DNA of 64,000 nucleotides from Nesterenkonia lacusekhoensis (lineage in GTDB: Bacteria > Actinomycetota > Actinomycetes > Actinomycetales > Micrococcaceae): NCBI RefSeq assembly GCF_017876395.1, contig NZ_JAGINX010000001.1, forward strand, positions 1,302,001-1,366,000. Direction: 5' to 3'. Below the pieces are notes generated by a model. It did no database searches. It saw nothing but the letters and a program-made list of their open reading frames with translations, and was not told where the DNA came from. The position numbers were made by a program, and so were the translations under genes. Positions 1 to 9,481 of the stretch are shown in pieces (within the stretch, counting starts at the first letter, position 1; the number at the start of each line of letters is the position of its first letter).

Positions 1-783
1 GGAGCCGTCCACCCGACCATCCAACAACCACGAGGCGAAGAGATCTGCCTCGAGCTGAGCCAGAGTCCGGTCATCCTCTGGCCGCTGGTCCGATCGTCGG
101 CCGCGGGCAGCCGCAACCAATCGCCTCTAGATGGAAGCGGCGGCCACTGTGGGGATCAGCGCCTGGACCAGGCTCATGCCGTCCTCACCGTGGACGACGT
201 GGACGGCTCGTTCCTCCTCGGCCCGGTGGCATCGGGCGGCATGCTCCCGCACGTCCAGACATGCGAGGTATCGGTTCAGCCAGGCCTGCAGACTGCTCGG
301 CGCCCGGTGTTCCACAACCTCCGCCGCCGCCTGATCCAGAGACTCCACATTCTTCGGGTCCTCCATACTCAGCGCCGCACGCGCAATCTTGCGGACCCGC
401 GCCGCGTCCGTGCCGCCGTCACTGAAGCGTCGCCAGACCCGGGGCAGTTCCCGTCGAGCGAAGCGCATGGCTCCGAGCAGCTCAGTCACCGACCGCTCGC
501 TGCTCCCCAAGGTGAGCGCCAGATCCCGGACAGTGGCCTTGCGAACATCAGCACGGAGTGGCGCAGGAAGCTGAAGTCCCCCGATCTCGCGCTCTCGCGC
601 ATCCTGATAGTCCAGCATCCTGCTGATCTGCGCGCCCTCAGTCCGGCGGGCCTGTCTCTGCAGCGTTGAGGCAGAGACCAGCAGCTCCTCCGGATCGTGC
701 ACCCGCCGACCGCTCCCGCGCTGATCCTGCGCCTGGTCCTGAGCCCAAGCCCGAGCCCGAGCCCGAGCCCGATTCTCTGCCAT
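1..783 (-). pseudogene. DUF222 (HNH endonuclease-associated) protein, interrupted by an amber codon and cut by the window edge
   Basis: Reading down from the ATG at 783, a 218-residue frame with the helical DUF222 look (Arg-rich, 'ALTLGSSERSVTELL', 'ARVRKIARAAL') runs to a TAG at 127-129. The same frame then stays open for all 42 remaining codons to base 1 and encodes 'DDRTLAQLEADLFASWLLDG', which matches the usual DUF222 segment '(R)TLxQxRADxxxxLLLxG'. One nonsense codon therefore splits an otherwise continuous gene. These proteins normally end in an HNH nuclease domain, which would lie outside the window. The N-terminus is low complexity (ARARARAWAQDQAQDQ) and comes from a hexanucleotide repeat. 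A sequencing error or a TAG-truncated product are alternatives. The family assignment is fairly sure. Confidence 0.75.
741..772. repeat. Hexanucleotide tandem repeat (GAGCCC, about 5 units)
   Basis: Five consecutive GAGCCC-type units (the second is AAGCCC) lie just inside the DUF222 reading frame and encode alternating Arg-Ala. Because the unit is 6 bp, a change in copy number would lengthen or shorten the protein without shifting its frame. Confidence 0.7.
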
Positions 784-789
784 GATCTG

Positions 790-795
790 ACCCTA
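790..795 (-). promoter_or_regulatory. -10 box for the DUF222 gene
   Basis: TAGGGT on the minus strand ends 6 bases before the ATG at 783. No convincing Shine-Dalgarno fits in that space, so a leaderless transcript is likely. Confidence 0.45.
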
Positions 796-862
796 CGGAG
801 GGGGGGTCTGACATGACTGCGTGACACGTTCTCTGGGGACCCTCCTATGAAAGACTGAGGGG

Positions 863-1297
863 ATGGACTCCGGCCTGCAGAACCCCAGCATCATCCGCGT
901 CGCCGCCGTCGTGATCTGTGATTCCCAGCGACGGATCCTCACCGTCCGCAAACGGGGGACCCACCGGTTCATGCTGCCCGGCGGCAAGCCGGAGGCCGGA
1001 GAGGACCCTCATCAGGCAGCCGCCCGCGAGGCCTACGAAGAGATCGGCCTTGACTTGGACGCCCACACATTGGAGCACCTGGGACAGTTCAGCGCCGATG
1101 CGGCCAATGAGCCCGGCCAGCTGGTCCAGGCCGAAGCCTATCTGCTGCCTGAGCCTCAGCGCCCCGAGGATCTCCAGGCGGCCGCCGAGATCGACGAACT
1201 GCGCTGGATGTCGGCTGAGCAGATCGTCACCGGCACCGACATCGCGCCTCTGCTGAGCACCCAGATCATTCCCGCGTGGATGGAGCGCACCGGATGA
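863..1297 (+). CDS. Nudix hydrolase (MutT-like)
   Basis: A 144-residue single-domain Nudix protein. The Nudix box is perfect at residues 41-63 (G-x5-E-x7-RE-A-x-EE-x-G-L), so the metal-binding and catalytic glutamates are intact. The family hydrolyses nucleoside diphosphates linked to another group, for example oxidised dNTPs or NDP-sugars; the substrate cannot be read from the sequence. Its stop codon overlaps the ATG of the following broken VanZ-type gene (ATGA at 1294-1297), which suggests the two were once translationally coupled. A GAGGGG run sits directly against the ATG. Confidence 0.9.
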   Translation: MDSGLQNPSIIRVAAVVICDSQRRILTVRKRGTHRFMLPGGKPEAGEDPHQAAAREAYEEIGLDLDAHTLEHLGQFSADAANEPGQLVQAEAYLLPEPQRPEDLQAAAEIDELRWMSAEQIVTGTDIAPLLSTQIIPAWMERTG

Positions 1298-2313
1298 GCG
1301 ACCAGATCATGTCCGCCGTCGTCGCCCTGCTCACAGGGGCTGTGGTGGCTGTGGTGCTGTTCGTCCCGTTCGTCTTCCTGAACTATCGGCGACGCGGCCG
1401 CCTCAGCCTGCTCCGAACGACATCCAGTGCACCTCCGCTCAGCTGAGACCGCTGCAGCTCCTCGACGACATCGGCACCACCGCGGCGGCCACAGGCGTGT
1501 CCCTGCCCCATAATCCTGCCTTCATGCAGGTGGCCGCTGAACGTCCTGCTGTTCATGCCGCTGGGCTGCTTCCTGCGGATGTTGTGGGGCCGCGGCGTCG
1601 TCGTGTCGACGGCGACAGGCCTGGCAGTCTCCGCGATGATCGAGACCACTCAGATCACCGGCGTCTGGGGCATCTACCCCTGCCCCTACCGGGTATTCGA
1701 CGTAGACGATCTGCTGGCCAACACCTCCGGAGCCCTTCTCGGTGCCGTGCTGGTCAGCCTGCTGCTGCAGCTGCGCAGCAGACTGCTGCCGGCGCCCATC
1801 GCGGCGCCCTCGGACATCTCAGGAGTCTCAGAACGGATCAGCCTCGGGCGTCGCGTGACCGGCATGGTCTGCGATGTCCTGGCCGTGCTGCTTCTGGCCG
1901 TGGCTGTGGCGGTGCTCAGCAATGCCTGGCAGATGCACCTGGGCAGAACCGGAGAACAGATCGACGCCGAGCTGACCCAACGGATCGCCGTCTGGGTCCC
2001 ACTGCTGGCCCTGGGACTGCTCACCCTGGTCTCGGGACGCACTGTGGGCGACTTCGCTGTGCGCATCCGTTTCACCTCCGCCACGACGCCGGGCCCGGCA
2101 GCCCTGCCTCACCGCCTGCTGCGCTACGCCGGCGGCATCGGCGCGTATCAGCTGGTGGACCTGCTGCCCGGTGTGCTCAACATGTTCGCCGCTGCTGTCC
2201 TGGTGCTCGGCCGCCTGATCGCCGTCGCTGCTATGGGCAGCCGGGCAGGACTTCCCAGCCTGGTCGGTGCCGGGACGCCGCAGGACGATGCCCCGCAGCC
2301 GCAGCCGCGGTAG
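1294..2313 (+). pseudogene. VanZ-RDD domain membrane protein, frame-disrupted
   Basis: The gene starts in frame with ATGA coupling to the Nudix gene and encodes the first VanZ membrane helix followed by 'RRRGRLSLLR'. That frame then hits TGA at 1444-1446. The expected next VanZ segment appears one frame over at about 1413-1533 ('NDIQC', 'AQLRPLQLLDDI', 'NPAFMQVA'). The frame then returns at about 1534 with 'LNVLLFMPLG' and runs to 2313 through the rest of VanZ and a C-terminal RDD domain. The second VanZ helix, normally between 'SLLR' and the 'DIQC' motif, is missing. The simplest reading is a deletion near 1412 plus one extra base near 1533-1536 (GTGGCCGCTGAAC where GTGGC-CTGAAC is expected). 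A sequencing error could explain the second event but not the missing helix. Confidence 0.75.
1555..2313 (+). CDS. Residual open frame: C-terminal VanZ part plus RDD domain
   Basis: This is the longest uninterrupted piece (252 codons) of the broken gene above. It begins at the ATG inside 'LLFMPLG' and could still be expressed as a truncated membrane protein. The VanZ remainder contains the 'DVDDLLANTSGALLG' segment. The RDD part follows from about residue 95 ('LGRRVTGMVCDVLAVLLL' and further helices). No Shine-Dalgarno precedes this ATG, and the family has no reason to start here. Automated pipelines would probably call it as a gene. Function of VanZ-RDD fusions is unknown. Confidence 0.45.
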   Translation: MPLGCFLRMLWGRGVVVSTATGLAVSAMIETTQITGVWGIYPCPYRVFDVDDLLANTSGALLGAVLVSLLLQLRSRLLPAPIAAPSDISGVSERISLGRRVTGMVCDVLAVLLLAVAVAVLSNAWQMHLGRTGEQIDAELTQRIAVWVPLLALGLLTLVSGRTVGDFAVRIRFTSATTPGPAALPHRLLRYAGGIGAYQLVDLLPGVLNMFAAAVLVLGRLIAVAAMGSRAGLPSLVGAGTPQDDAPQPQPR

Positions 2314-2364
2314 AGTGGACTCCGCCCGTTCGAATCTTTCTCCGAATATCACCGGAGGTGCACT

Positions 2365-3750
2365 GTGACCGATCTCTTCTCCGCCGGTGACTTCGGCCCG
2401 GAAGACGAGGACAGCGGCTCCTCGGAGACCACCGCCTCACGAGGCCGCCACACGCCTCTGGCCGTGCGTATGCGTCCTCGCACTCTGGACGAAGTGGTGG
2501 GACAGAAGCACCTCCTGGACGAAGGCTCACCACTGCGCGTGCTCTCCGAAGGGTCACGGGGCCCCGCCGGCCCCTCCTCCGTGATCCTCTGGGGACCTCC
2601 CGGCACCGGCAAGACCACCCTGGCCCATGTGATCGCCCGGGGCGCCTCCCGAAAGTTCGTGGAGCTCTCGGCTATCCGAGCCGGAGTCAAAGACGTTCGC
2701 CGCGTCATGGATCAAGCCCTGGAGGATCGTGACCTCCGCGGCAAGACCACTGTCCTGTTCCTGGATGAGATCCACCGCTTCAACAAAGCGCAGCAGGACG
2801 CTCTGCTGCCTGGTGTGGAGAACGGCTGGGTCATCCTGGTGGCGGCCACGACGGAGAACCCCTCGTTCTCCGTCATCGCACCACTGCTCTCCCGGTCATT
2901 GCTCCTTACCCTTCAGCCTCTGACCACCGACGACCTGGGCGAGCTGATCGACCGCGCCGTGGCCGAGCCCCGGGGGCTCAACGGTGAGTTCCTCCTGGAG
3001 AACGAGGCTCGCTCACACATCCTGCGGATGTCCGGCGGGGACGCCCGCCGGGTGCTCACCGCCCTGGAAGCCTCGGCAGCGGTGGCCTCCGCCCGGTCCG
3101 CCGAGGATCAGCAGGCGCAGATCACCGCACAGGACGCAGAGCATGCCATGGATCATGCGGTCCAGAGGTATGACAAGGACGGCGATCAGCACTATGACAT
3201 CATCTCGGCCTTCATCAAGTCGCTGCGCGGCTCCGACCCGGATGCCGCACTGCACTATCTGGCGCGGATGATCGAGGCGGGTGAGGATCCGCGGTTCCTG
3301 GCTCGCCGCCTGGTGATCGCCGCCGGGGAGGAGGTCGGAATGGCCGATCCCAGTGCGCTCACCACTGCGGTGGCCGCCGCCGACGCCGTCCAGCTCATCG
3401 GCATGCCTGAGGGCAGGATCCTGCTGGCCCAGGCCACTGTGCACATCGCCACCGCTCCGAAGTCCAACGCTTCCTATCGGGCCCTCGACGCCGCCATCGC
3501 CGATGTGCGTGCGGGCAAGGGCGCCCCCGTTCCGGCCCATCTGCGCGATGCTCACTACTCCGGAGCCCACCGGCTGGGCCACGGCAGAGGCTACGTATAC
3601 GCCCATGATGAGCCCCACCATGTGGCCGCCCAGCAGTACCCGCCGGACGATCTGGTCGGCGTGGACTACTACCGGCCCACCACCAACGGCGCCGAGCGGG
3701 CGGTGGCCGAGCGGTTGGAGAAGCTGCGCGGGATCACGCGCCGGAGCTGA
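2365..3750 (+). CDS. rarA: Replication-associated recombination protein A (RarA/MgsA AAA+ ATPase)
   Basis: A 461-residue clamp-loader-like AAA+ ATPase. Walker A is GPPGTGKTT at residues 77-85, Walker B is 'LFLDEIHRF', and an arginine-finger/sensor region and the C-terminal RarA helical and tetramerisation region ('[31 protein letters not shown]', '[10 protein letters not shown]') follow. The family acts at stalled replication forks with SSB and RecA. GTG start, preceded by GGAGG at 2354-2358 with 6 bases of spacing. Its 3' end overlaps that of the convergent membrane gene by 17 bp, so no terminator fits between them. Confidence 0.95.
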   Translation: MTDLFSAGDFGPEDEDSGSSETTASRGRHTPLAVRMRPRTLDEVVGQKHLLDEGSPLRVLSEGSRGPAGPSSVILWGPPGTGKTTLAHVIARGASRKFVELSAIRAGVKDVRRVMDQALEDRDLRGKTTVLFLDEIHRFNKAQQDALLPGVENGWVILVAATTENPSFSVIAPLLSRSLLLTLQPLTTDDLGELIDRAVAEPRGLNGEFLLENEARSHILRMSGGDARRVLTALEASAAVASARSAEDQQAQITAQDAEHAMDHAVQRYDKDGDQHYDIISAFIKSLRGSDPDAALHYLARMIEAGEDPRFLARRLVIAAGEEVGMADPSALTTAVAAADAVQLIGMPEGRILLAQATVHIATAPKSNASYRALDAAIADVRAGKGAPVPAHLRDAHYSGAHRLGHGRGYVYAHDEPHHVAAQQYPPDDLVGVDYYRPTTNGAERAVAERLEKLRGITRRS

Positions 3751-6700
3751 CGTCCCGGCGGTTGATGGCGATCAGCCGCCAGACTGCTGCGCCGATGATC
3801 AGCACCGCCAGGGTGACCAGCAGCAGCACGGTGAAGCTGCGCAGCCACCAGAGCACGCTGAGCACGATCAGCGCAGCGGCCCACCACAGGCCCATGCGGC
3901 TCGAGCGCAGCAGCGCACACACCAGCACAGCGGCCGAAGCGGCCAGCGGCGCCACCTCGGCGAGGAGCGAGTCCCCCAGGAAGGAGACCAACGCCGCAGC
4001 CGTGGCTGCCGCTCCCCCAGCGCCGAAGAACAGACCGTCCCTTCGGGCTGCGGTCCGATCCGCCCTCGGCACCTGGCTGGGCAGCTCCTCACGAGCGGCC
4101 AGCACGAACTCGCTGACCATCAGAGCCACGACCATCACCACCAGCGTCACGGAGACACTGACCTGCGAGAGCTCCACTGTCCGCGCCCAGGCATAGAGGA
4201 CTGAGGCTGGCAGTCCGATCGCCCCGACAAGGCAACAGGAGGCACGCTGTGTGACGCCAGACCAGTCCAGCTCCGCCAGGAACACCAACGCGTGCAGCAC
4301 CGGCACCAGCCAGAACAGGTGCATCGTCTCCTCCGGCACTGGCGCCGCCACGGGCAGAAGGGCGCCAGCCCAGAGTGCCCCACGGTGCCGACGCGCCAGG
4401 CCATGGGTCAGCAGCGCCGCGGCGCCGACGAAGGGCGTCGCCTGCACCACCATGGGAGAGGTCTCCGCCGGCAGCGGCTGATGCGAGGTGACCACCAGAA
4501 CCGCCAGCACTGCAGCACCGGTGCCCAGGAAGAGATGGGACTCACCGAGCGTACGACTCACCATCGGTTCGCTGAGGAGCAGTCCCGCGAGCATCAGGAG
4601 CACCGCAGCAGCCGTCGTGGTCCCGGTGATCGGCTCATGCTGGCCCCAGGCGAAGAGCAGCGAGGCGGGCACGGCCAGGCTGCCGAGCAGAGCCGCGGTC
4701 GGCCGCGCATTCTGCGGTCCACCCCGGAGCACGGCCAGCAGCAGCACCACGTGCATTGCGGGCACCGTCCACCCCAGGCCGGACGGATCGGCCGACGGGG
4801 CTACCACCACAGGGACCAAGGAAGCGAGAAGCGCCACCACGCCTGTGGAGACCACCAGCACAGAGCGCGTCTGCTGGACCGGACGCAGTGCCGCAGTCCC
4901 GACGCCGACCAGCAGACACAGCAGGAAGGCTGCGGTCGGAACCACGTACAGGGTCAGTCCTGCGGGAGCCTCAGCGGCCTCCAGCGGTCCCAGCATCAGC
5001 AGAGATCCGCTCAGCGCGGCGGCGGGCGCAAGGACCATCGCCGCCGGAGGCAGAACCACATGGCGAAGACACAGGATCACCAGCAGCGCGCCGGCAACGC
5101 CCAGCACCAGGGCAGCCCACCAGGGCCGCTCCGCGGAGAACAGCCCGGCCACCATCATGACGGCCGCACCGCAGGCGTAGAGCGCCGGAGCGATCCGCAG
5201 CCGCCCCAGCGTCCAGCGCTCCGCTCGCCACAGCAGGACCAGCGCGGACAGCGCCCAAGGCAGCGCCGTGGCCCAGTACAGGGCCCCGTCGATGCCGGTG
5301 GCCGCCAACACAGCGTTGACTGTGGCCAGCCACAGCAGATTCGACGAGAGATGCAGCGGCACCCAGGTCCGAACAGCGACACCACCGGCAGGACCACGCA
5401 GGCGCAGCCAGACGGCACTGAGCGCCTCCCCGCCCCACAGGATCATCGCCCCAGCCAACAGCATGGCCGCCTGATCCTGCGCCCCGGCGCCGACCAGGTC
5501 AACAGCCCTGACGGCCACCAGTGCGCAGCCGATGAAGGCCGCCGTACGAACGACGCTGAGCCAGGGCACATCACTGTGAGCACCTGCCACCGCACCAGGA
5601 GCGGCTGTCATGATCACGATGCTGTAGACCACCGCCACCACACCCGAGAGGTACAGCACCGTAGTCAACTCCCCCAGCGGGTAGACCTCCATGCCCAGTG
5701 CTGCCGCCGGGATGAAAACTGCTGCCCATCCCCAGGACTCCCCCAGCTGCCGGCGGGGCATCTCTCCGCGCGCACCCGCCCTGCCAGCGGCCACGCCGAG
5801 CATCCCGGCACAGAACACAGCGAAGAGGGTCACCCCGACGAGAGCGACCTGGTTGCCCAGCAGAGCGTCGTTCAGGAGCGACCCGAGGGCCAGCCCGAAC
5901 GCGCCGACGGTCACCGCCCCGGCCGCACGCTGCCAGGCGGCACGCCAGGGCCGCAGCGACAGCGCAGGCTCTCCCACCAGCCAGACCGCGGCCCAGACCA
6001 CGGTCCACCAGATGTTCTGGGGCAGAGCAGCCAGCATGGACAGCAGCAGCACTCCCCTGAGGACAAGCTGCCAGCCCCACTGCGCCGAGGTCGGTGCCGT
6101 ATCCCGAGTGATCAGCAGCGAGTGAGCCGCCACGGCTGCTGTGATCACCACCAGAATGATCATCCAGACATGTTCGGAACCGTCCAGCTCACGGTAGGGC
6201 AGCACAGACAGCTGGGCCAGGGCCGAGGCGCCCAGCACCAGCAGCAGCGAGACGCGGCGGTCAGCACGCGCCCACAGCGTCACGGTGAAGCCTGGAACAT
6301 GGGCTGCCGCGAGGTAGAGTGTCGCCAGGATGCTGACCAGCAGGACGAGCAGCGGCAGCGGCTCCAACCCCTGGTCCCCGAGGACCAGCATCGCAGCCGA
6401 TAACCAGAGGGCCCGCGCAGCCGCCCGCTGCGCCATCCGACCGGCCTGCGTGACACATTGCCAGGAGCTCGCCAAGTAATGGACACCCGCGACTCCGAAG
6501 ACAGCGGCGTACTCGTATCGGCTCAGCTCGCCCAGCATCACCAGCGAAGCCAGCAGGACACCAGGCACCACGACGCCATTGAGCTGACCGAAGGGTTTCG
6601 ACAGAACCTGTGGCACGCGCTCGCCCACGAACGCCATGGCCGCCTGCAGCACAGAGGAGATCACGATGATCACCAGCAGCGCCCAGAACAGCGCCGGGCG

Positions 6701-7588
6701 CACAGCCGCTGTCGCAGCGAAGACGGTGGAATACAGGAAGGGAATGACCAGATACCCGAGGATTCGGCTGTCCAAGGCCAGGGCGCCGTGGAGGTACACA
6801 GCAGTGCCCGCAGCAGAGATGATCAGCCAGGTCAGCAGCCCATCGCGGATGATGGCGTCGTTCAGCGGCAGGGCCAGCACGGGAAGCAGCGCCAGTCCGG
6901 TGCCATAGAGCGAGATGCCGGCCGGTCGCAGCACCGCAGAGAACCGTGCGACCAGGAAGCCGCCACCGGTGAACGCCAGACACACCACGCCCAAGCTGCC
7001 CGCCGTCAGCGCAGGATCCCCGACGACGGCGACGAAGGACAGGGCCGCAGCCACCAGCAGCAGCCCGCCGATGTAGAGCGCGACGTTGATGTTGCGACGC
7101 TCCCGGCGCTTCTTCTCCGCGGCCAGCTGCTCCGCAGTTCTCTGCGCCACCGCATTCTGCGCCGGTGCCTGTTCCTGCCACGGGACATGCGGCGCGGGTT
7201 CCCGGCCAGGTTCAGGATGGATGAGAGGTTCCTCCACAGACCCTTCGGATCCGAGCGGCCCTGTGAGTTCCGCCGGCTGCACCGGTCGATGAGTGTCGGC
7301 CCGCTCCTGCCATGCGTGGTAGCCAGAACTCGGATCGTACAGCGCAGGCTCAGCGTAGGGCACAGACTCTCGGGTCTCTGCCCGGGCCCCATGATCCTGC
7401 TGAGGCGGCTGCTGGGTAGCCTGACCGTAGGGCGTCGGGTATGGCTGCTGGGCCGGGATATGCGGGGCTGAGGCTCCCGAGCGGATCCAGCGCCGCCGCT
7501 CCACCGCCTGGCCGATGGCGAATCCGATCAGCAGCGGCACTCCGCAGAGCACAGCCAGCACCAGCCCGATGATGATCAGGAACTCCAC
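3734..7588 (-). CDS. Very large polytopic membrane protein, function unknown
   Basis: 1,284 residues from the GTG at 7588, chosen because AGGAG lies 5 bases upstream; an ATG at 7615 would add nine residues but has no ribosome-binding site. One N-terminal helix ('[24 protein letters not shown]') is followed by about 130 residues of Pro/Gln/Glu-rich soluble linker, then a basic stretch ('[10 protein letters not shown]'). More than 30 consecutive hydrophobic segments then fill the rest of the chain. There are no obvious catalytic motifs, and I do not recognise the family with certainty; it resembles the long all-membrane 'hypothetical' proteins of Micrococcales. It is monocistronic, between the qcrB terminator and rarA. 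Confidence 0.8.
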   Translation of the reverse strand: MEFLIIIGLVLAVLCGVPLLIGFAIGQAVERRRWIRSGASAPHIPAQQPYPTPYGQATQQPPQQDHGARAETRESVPYAEPALYDPSSGYHAWQERADTHRPVQPAELTGPLGSEGSVEEPLIHPEPGREPAPHVPWQEQAPAQNAVAQRTAEQLAAEKKRRERRNINVALYIGGLLLVAAALSFVAVVGDPALTAGSLGVVCLAFTGGGFLVARFSAVLRPAGISLYGTGLALLPVLALPLNDAIIRDGLLTWLIISAAGTAVYLHGALALDSRILGYLVIPFLYSTVFAATAAVRPALFWALLVIIVISSVLQAAMAFVGERVPQVLSKPFGQLNGVVVPGVLLASLVMLGELSRYEYAAVFGVAGVHYLASSWQCVTQAGRMAQRAAARALWLSAAMLVLGDQGLEPLPLLVLLVSILATLYLAAAHVPGFTVTLWARADRRVSLLLVLGASALAQLSVLPYRELDGSEHVWMIILVVITAAVAAHSLLITRDTAPTSAQWGWQLVLRGVLLLSMLAALPQNIWWTVVWAAVWLVGEPALSLRPWRAAWQRAAGAVTVGAFGLALGSLLNDALLGNQVALVGVTLFAVFCAGMLGVAAGRAGARGEMPRRQLGESWGWAAVFIPAAALGMEVYPLGELTTVLYLSGVVAVVYSIVIMTAAPGAVAGAHSDVPWLSVVRTAAFIGCALVAVRAVDLVGAGAQDQAAMLLAGAMILWGGEALSAVWLRLRGPAGGVAVRTWVPLHLSSNLLWLATVNAVLAATGIDGALYWATALPWALSALVLLWRAERWTLGRLRIAPALYACGAAVMMVAGLFSAERPWWAALVLGVAGALLVILCLRHVVLPPAAMVLAPAAALSGSLLMLGPLEAAEAPAGLTLYVVPTAAFLLCLLVGVGTAALRPVQQTRSVLVVSTGVVALLASLVPVVVAPSADPSGLGWTVPAMHVVLLLAVLRGGPQNARPTAALLGSLAVPASLLFAWGQHEPITGTTTAAAVLLMLAGLLLSEPMVSRTLGESHLFLGTGAAVLAVLVVTSHQPLPAETSPMVVQATPFVGAAALLTHGLARRHRGALWAGALLPVAAPVPEETMHLFWLVPVLHALVFLAELDWSGVTQRASCCLVGAIGLPASVLYAWARTVELSQVSVSVTLVVMVVALMVSEFVLAAREELPSQVPRADRTAARRDGLFFGAGGAAATAAALVSFLGDSLLAEVAPLAASAAVLVCALLRSSRMGLWWAAALIVLSVLWWLRSFTVLLLVTLAVLIIGAAVWRLIAINRRDVSSGA

Positions 7589-7668
7589 CCAGACTCCTCT
7601 CCTCGGCCAGACCACAACGGCCCGACCAGGATCAACGATGCGCCCAGCCTATCCGCCAGCACATACGA

Positions 7669-7710
7669 CGGCGGGCCCGCCTCCCACATCTGTGGAAAAC
7701 GGGCCCGCCG
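7669..7710 (-). terminator. Terminator of the ctaE-qcrCAB operon
   Basis: Perfect 11-bp stem CGGCGGGCCCG (7669-7679) with its complement at 7700-7710. The 20-nt loop contains a second small hairpin, CCACA-TC-TGTGG. It lies 52 bp beyond the qcrB stop. There is no U-run, as is usual in high-GC actinobacteria. Confidence 0.7.
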
Positions 7711-7762
7711 GCGTCATGGAGCCGCTCAGACTCTCAGAGGACGTGGCCTCAGAGGATCGGGA

Positions 7763-9481
7763 TCAGTGATCCTTCGACTCGATGGCGCCCACGCCGCTGG
7801 AGGGAAGCTCATGAGCGTCGTGATGGTCGTGCTCCAGAGCCTCCAAGTACTCCTCACGGCTCACCGGAGCCACACGGTCCTCGTAGAAGGCACGGTTCAG
7901 ACGCGCGCGGACCTTCTCGAGCAGTGTGATCTTGCCCTTGGCGTTCGGCTCGGCCGGGCTCGGCTCCGGCGCATCGTAGGAGACCAGGGTCCACAGCTCG
8001 TAGTCGTCCAAGCGGCGGTGCTTCTCGCTGAACCCGCCGTCGGCCGCCACCTGGATCACACCCGCCTCATCGCCGTGGAGCACGATCTCCCGATCCTTGC
8101 GCTGCAGGGACAGGCAGATGCGCTTGGTGAGGATGTAGGCGATCACCGGACCCACGAAGATCAGCACACGCGACCAATAGGTGATGTCGTTCAGCGACAG
8201 ACCGAAGTGCGTAGCGATCAGGTCGTTGGAGCCCATGCCCCACATGATCATGTAGAAGGTCATGACCGCGGCGCCGAAGGCAGTGCGGGTCGGCGCATTG
8301 CGCGGACGGTCCAGGAGGTGGTGCTCCTTGCGATCCTTGGTGATCCACGATTCGATCCACGGCCACACGAACAGGCCGAGGAACATCAGCCCGACCGGGA
8401 TCAGCGGGATCAGCACCGGCAGCGCCAGAGAGTTCCCACCCCACGGCGTCGGCAGGACCCATTCGAGTGAGAAGTCCCCCAGATGGCCTGGCATGAGTCG
8501 CAGGACACCCTCGAACGGGCCGATGTACCAGTCCGGCTGCGCGCCTGCCTGCACCGGCGACGGGTCGTAGGGACCGTAGTTCCACAGTGCGTTGATCTGG
8601 AACGTGCCGGAGATCAGAGCGAGGATGCCGAAGACGATGAAGAAGAATCCACCGGCCTTGGCCGCGTAGACCGGGCCCACCGGGTAGCCGACCACGTTGC
8701 GCTCGGTGCGCCCGGGGCCGGGGTACTGGGTGTGCTTGTGCAGAACCACCATGAACAGGTGGATGGCGATCAGCAGCAGGATCATCGCGGGGATGACCAT
8801 GATGTGCATCACGTAGAGGCGCGGAATGACCTCGTGTCCGGGGAACTCTCCACCGAACAGGAAGAACGAGATGTAGGTGCCGACCACAGGAAATGCTTTC
8901 AGCATGCCGTCGATGATGCGCAGGCCGTTGCCGGAGAGCACCTCATCAGGCAGGGAATAACCGGTGAAGCCGGCGCCCAGGCCGAGGATCAGCAGCGCAC
9001 AACCGACCACCCAGTTGAGCTCGCGCGGCTTGCGGAACGCGCCGGTGAAGAACACACGCAGCATGTGGATGGACATCGCTGCGATGAACAGCAGTGCCGC
9101 CCAGTGATGCAGCTGACGCATGAACAGGCCGCCACGGACGTCGAAGGACAGCTCAAGCGCCGTCGAATACGCCGTAGACATCTCCAGCCCCTGCAGCGGA
9201 GCGTAGGAGCCGGAATACCGCGTGGTGGCCATCGAGGGGTCGAACCAGAAGGTCAGGAACGTTCCGGAGAGGATCAGGATGACGAAGCTGTAGAGCGCAA
9301 CCTCACCGAACATGAACGTCCAGTGGTCCGGGAAGACCTTCCGACCGAACTCACGAACGATCCCTGTGCCCCCCACGCGGGTGTCCACGTAGTTGGCGAT
9401 CCGACCCGTGCTCGTCTTCGGCTGGTACTGGTCGACCTCGAGGTACTGCTCCTCGGTGTATTTCTCTTTGGTGGCGCTCAT
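7763..9481 (-). CDS. qcrB: Cytochrome bc1 complex cytochrome b subunit QcrB
   Basis: 572 residues. It carries the b-haem helices with paired histidines ('QLHHWAALLFIAAMSIHMLRVFF' region and 'YVMHIMVIPAMILLLIAIHLFMVVLHKH') and the quinol-site PEWY-equivalent region 'PDWYIGPFEG'. The C-terminal extension is the one seen in the actinobacterial bcc complex. It oxidises menaquinol in the cytoplasmic membrane and passes electrons to QcrA and QcrC, which in turn feed the aa3 oxidase without a soluble cytochrome c. The start overlaps the qcrA stop by 4 bp (ATGA). Confidence 0.97.
   Translation of the reverse strand: MSATKEKYTEEQYLEVDQYQPKTSTGRIANYVDTRVGGTGIVREFGRKVFPDHWTFMFGEVALYSFVILILSGTFLTFWFDPSMATTRYSGSYAPLQGLEMSTAYSTALELSFDVRGGLFMRQLHHWAALLFIAAMSIHMLRVFFTGAFRKPRELNWVVGCALLILGLGAGFTGYSLPDEVLSGNGLRIIDGMLKAFPVVGTYISFFLFGGEFPGHEVIPRLYVMHIMVIPAMILLLIAIHLFMVVLHKHTQYPGPGRTERNVVGYPVGPVYAAKAGGFFFIVFGILALISGTFQINALWNYGPYDPSPVQAGAQPDWYIGPFEGVLRLMPGHLGDFSLEWVLPTPWGGNSLALPVLIPLIPVGLMFLGLFVWPWIESWITKDRKEHHLLDRPRNAPTRTAFGAAVMTFYMIMWGMGSNDLIATHFGLSLNDITYWSRVLIFVGPVIAYILTKRICLSLQRKDREIVLHGDEAGVIQVAADGGFSEKHRRLDDYELWTLVSYDAPEPSPAEPNAKGKITLLEKVRARLNRAFYEDRVAPVSREEYLEALEHDHHDAHELPSSGVGAIESKDH

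Noticed and set aside
4292-6403. A 703-codon open frame on the plus strand
   Set aside because: It lies fully antisense to the large membrane protein and has the Arg/Gln/His-rich composition of a high-GC shadow frame, with no domain or ribosome-binding site.
7589-7615. ATG at 7615 as the start of the large membrane protein
   Set aside because: The AGGAG site lies between this ATG and the GTG at 7588, so it can only serve the GTG.
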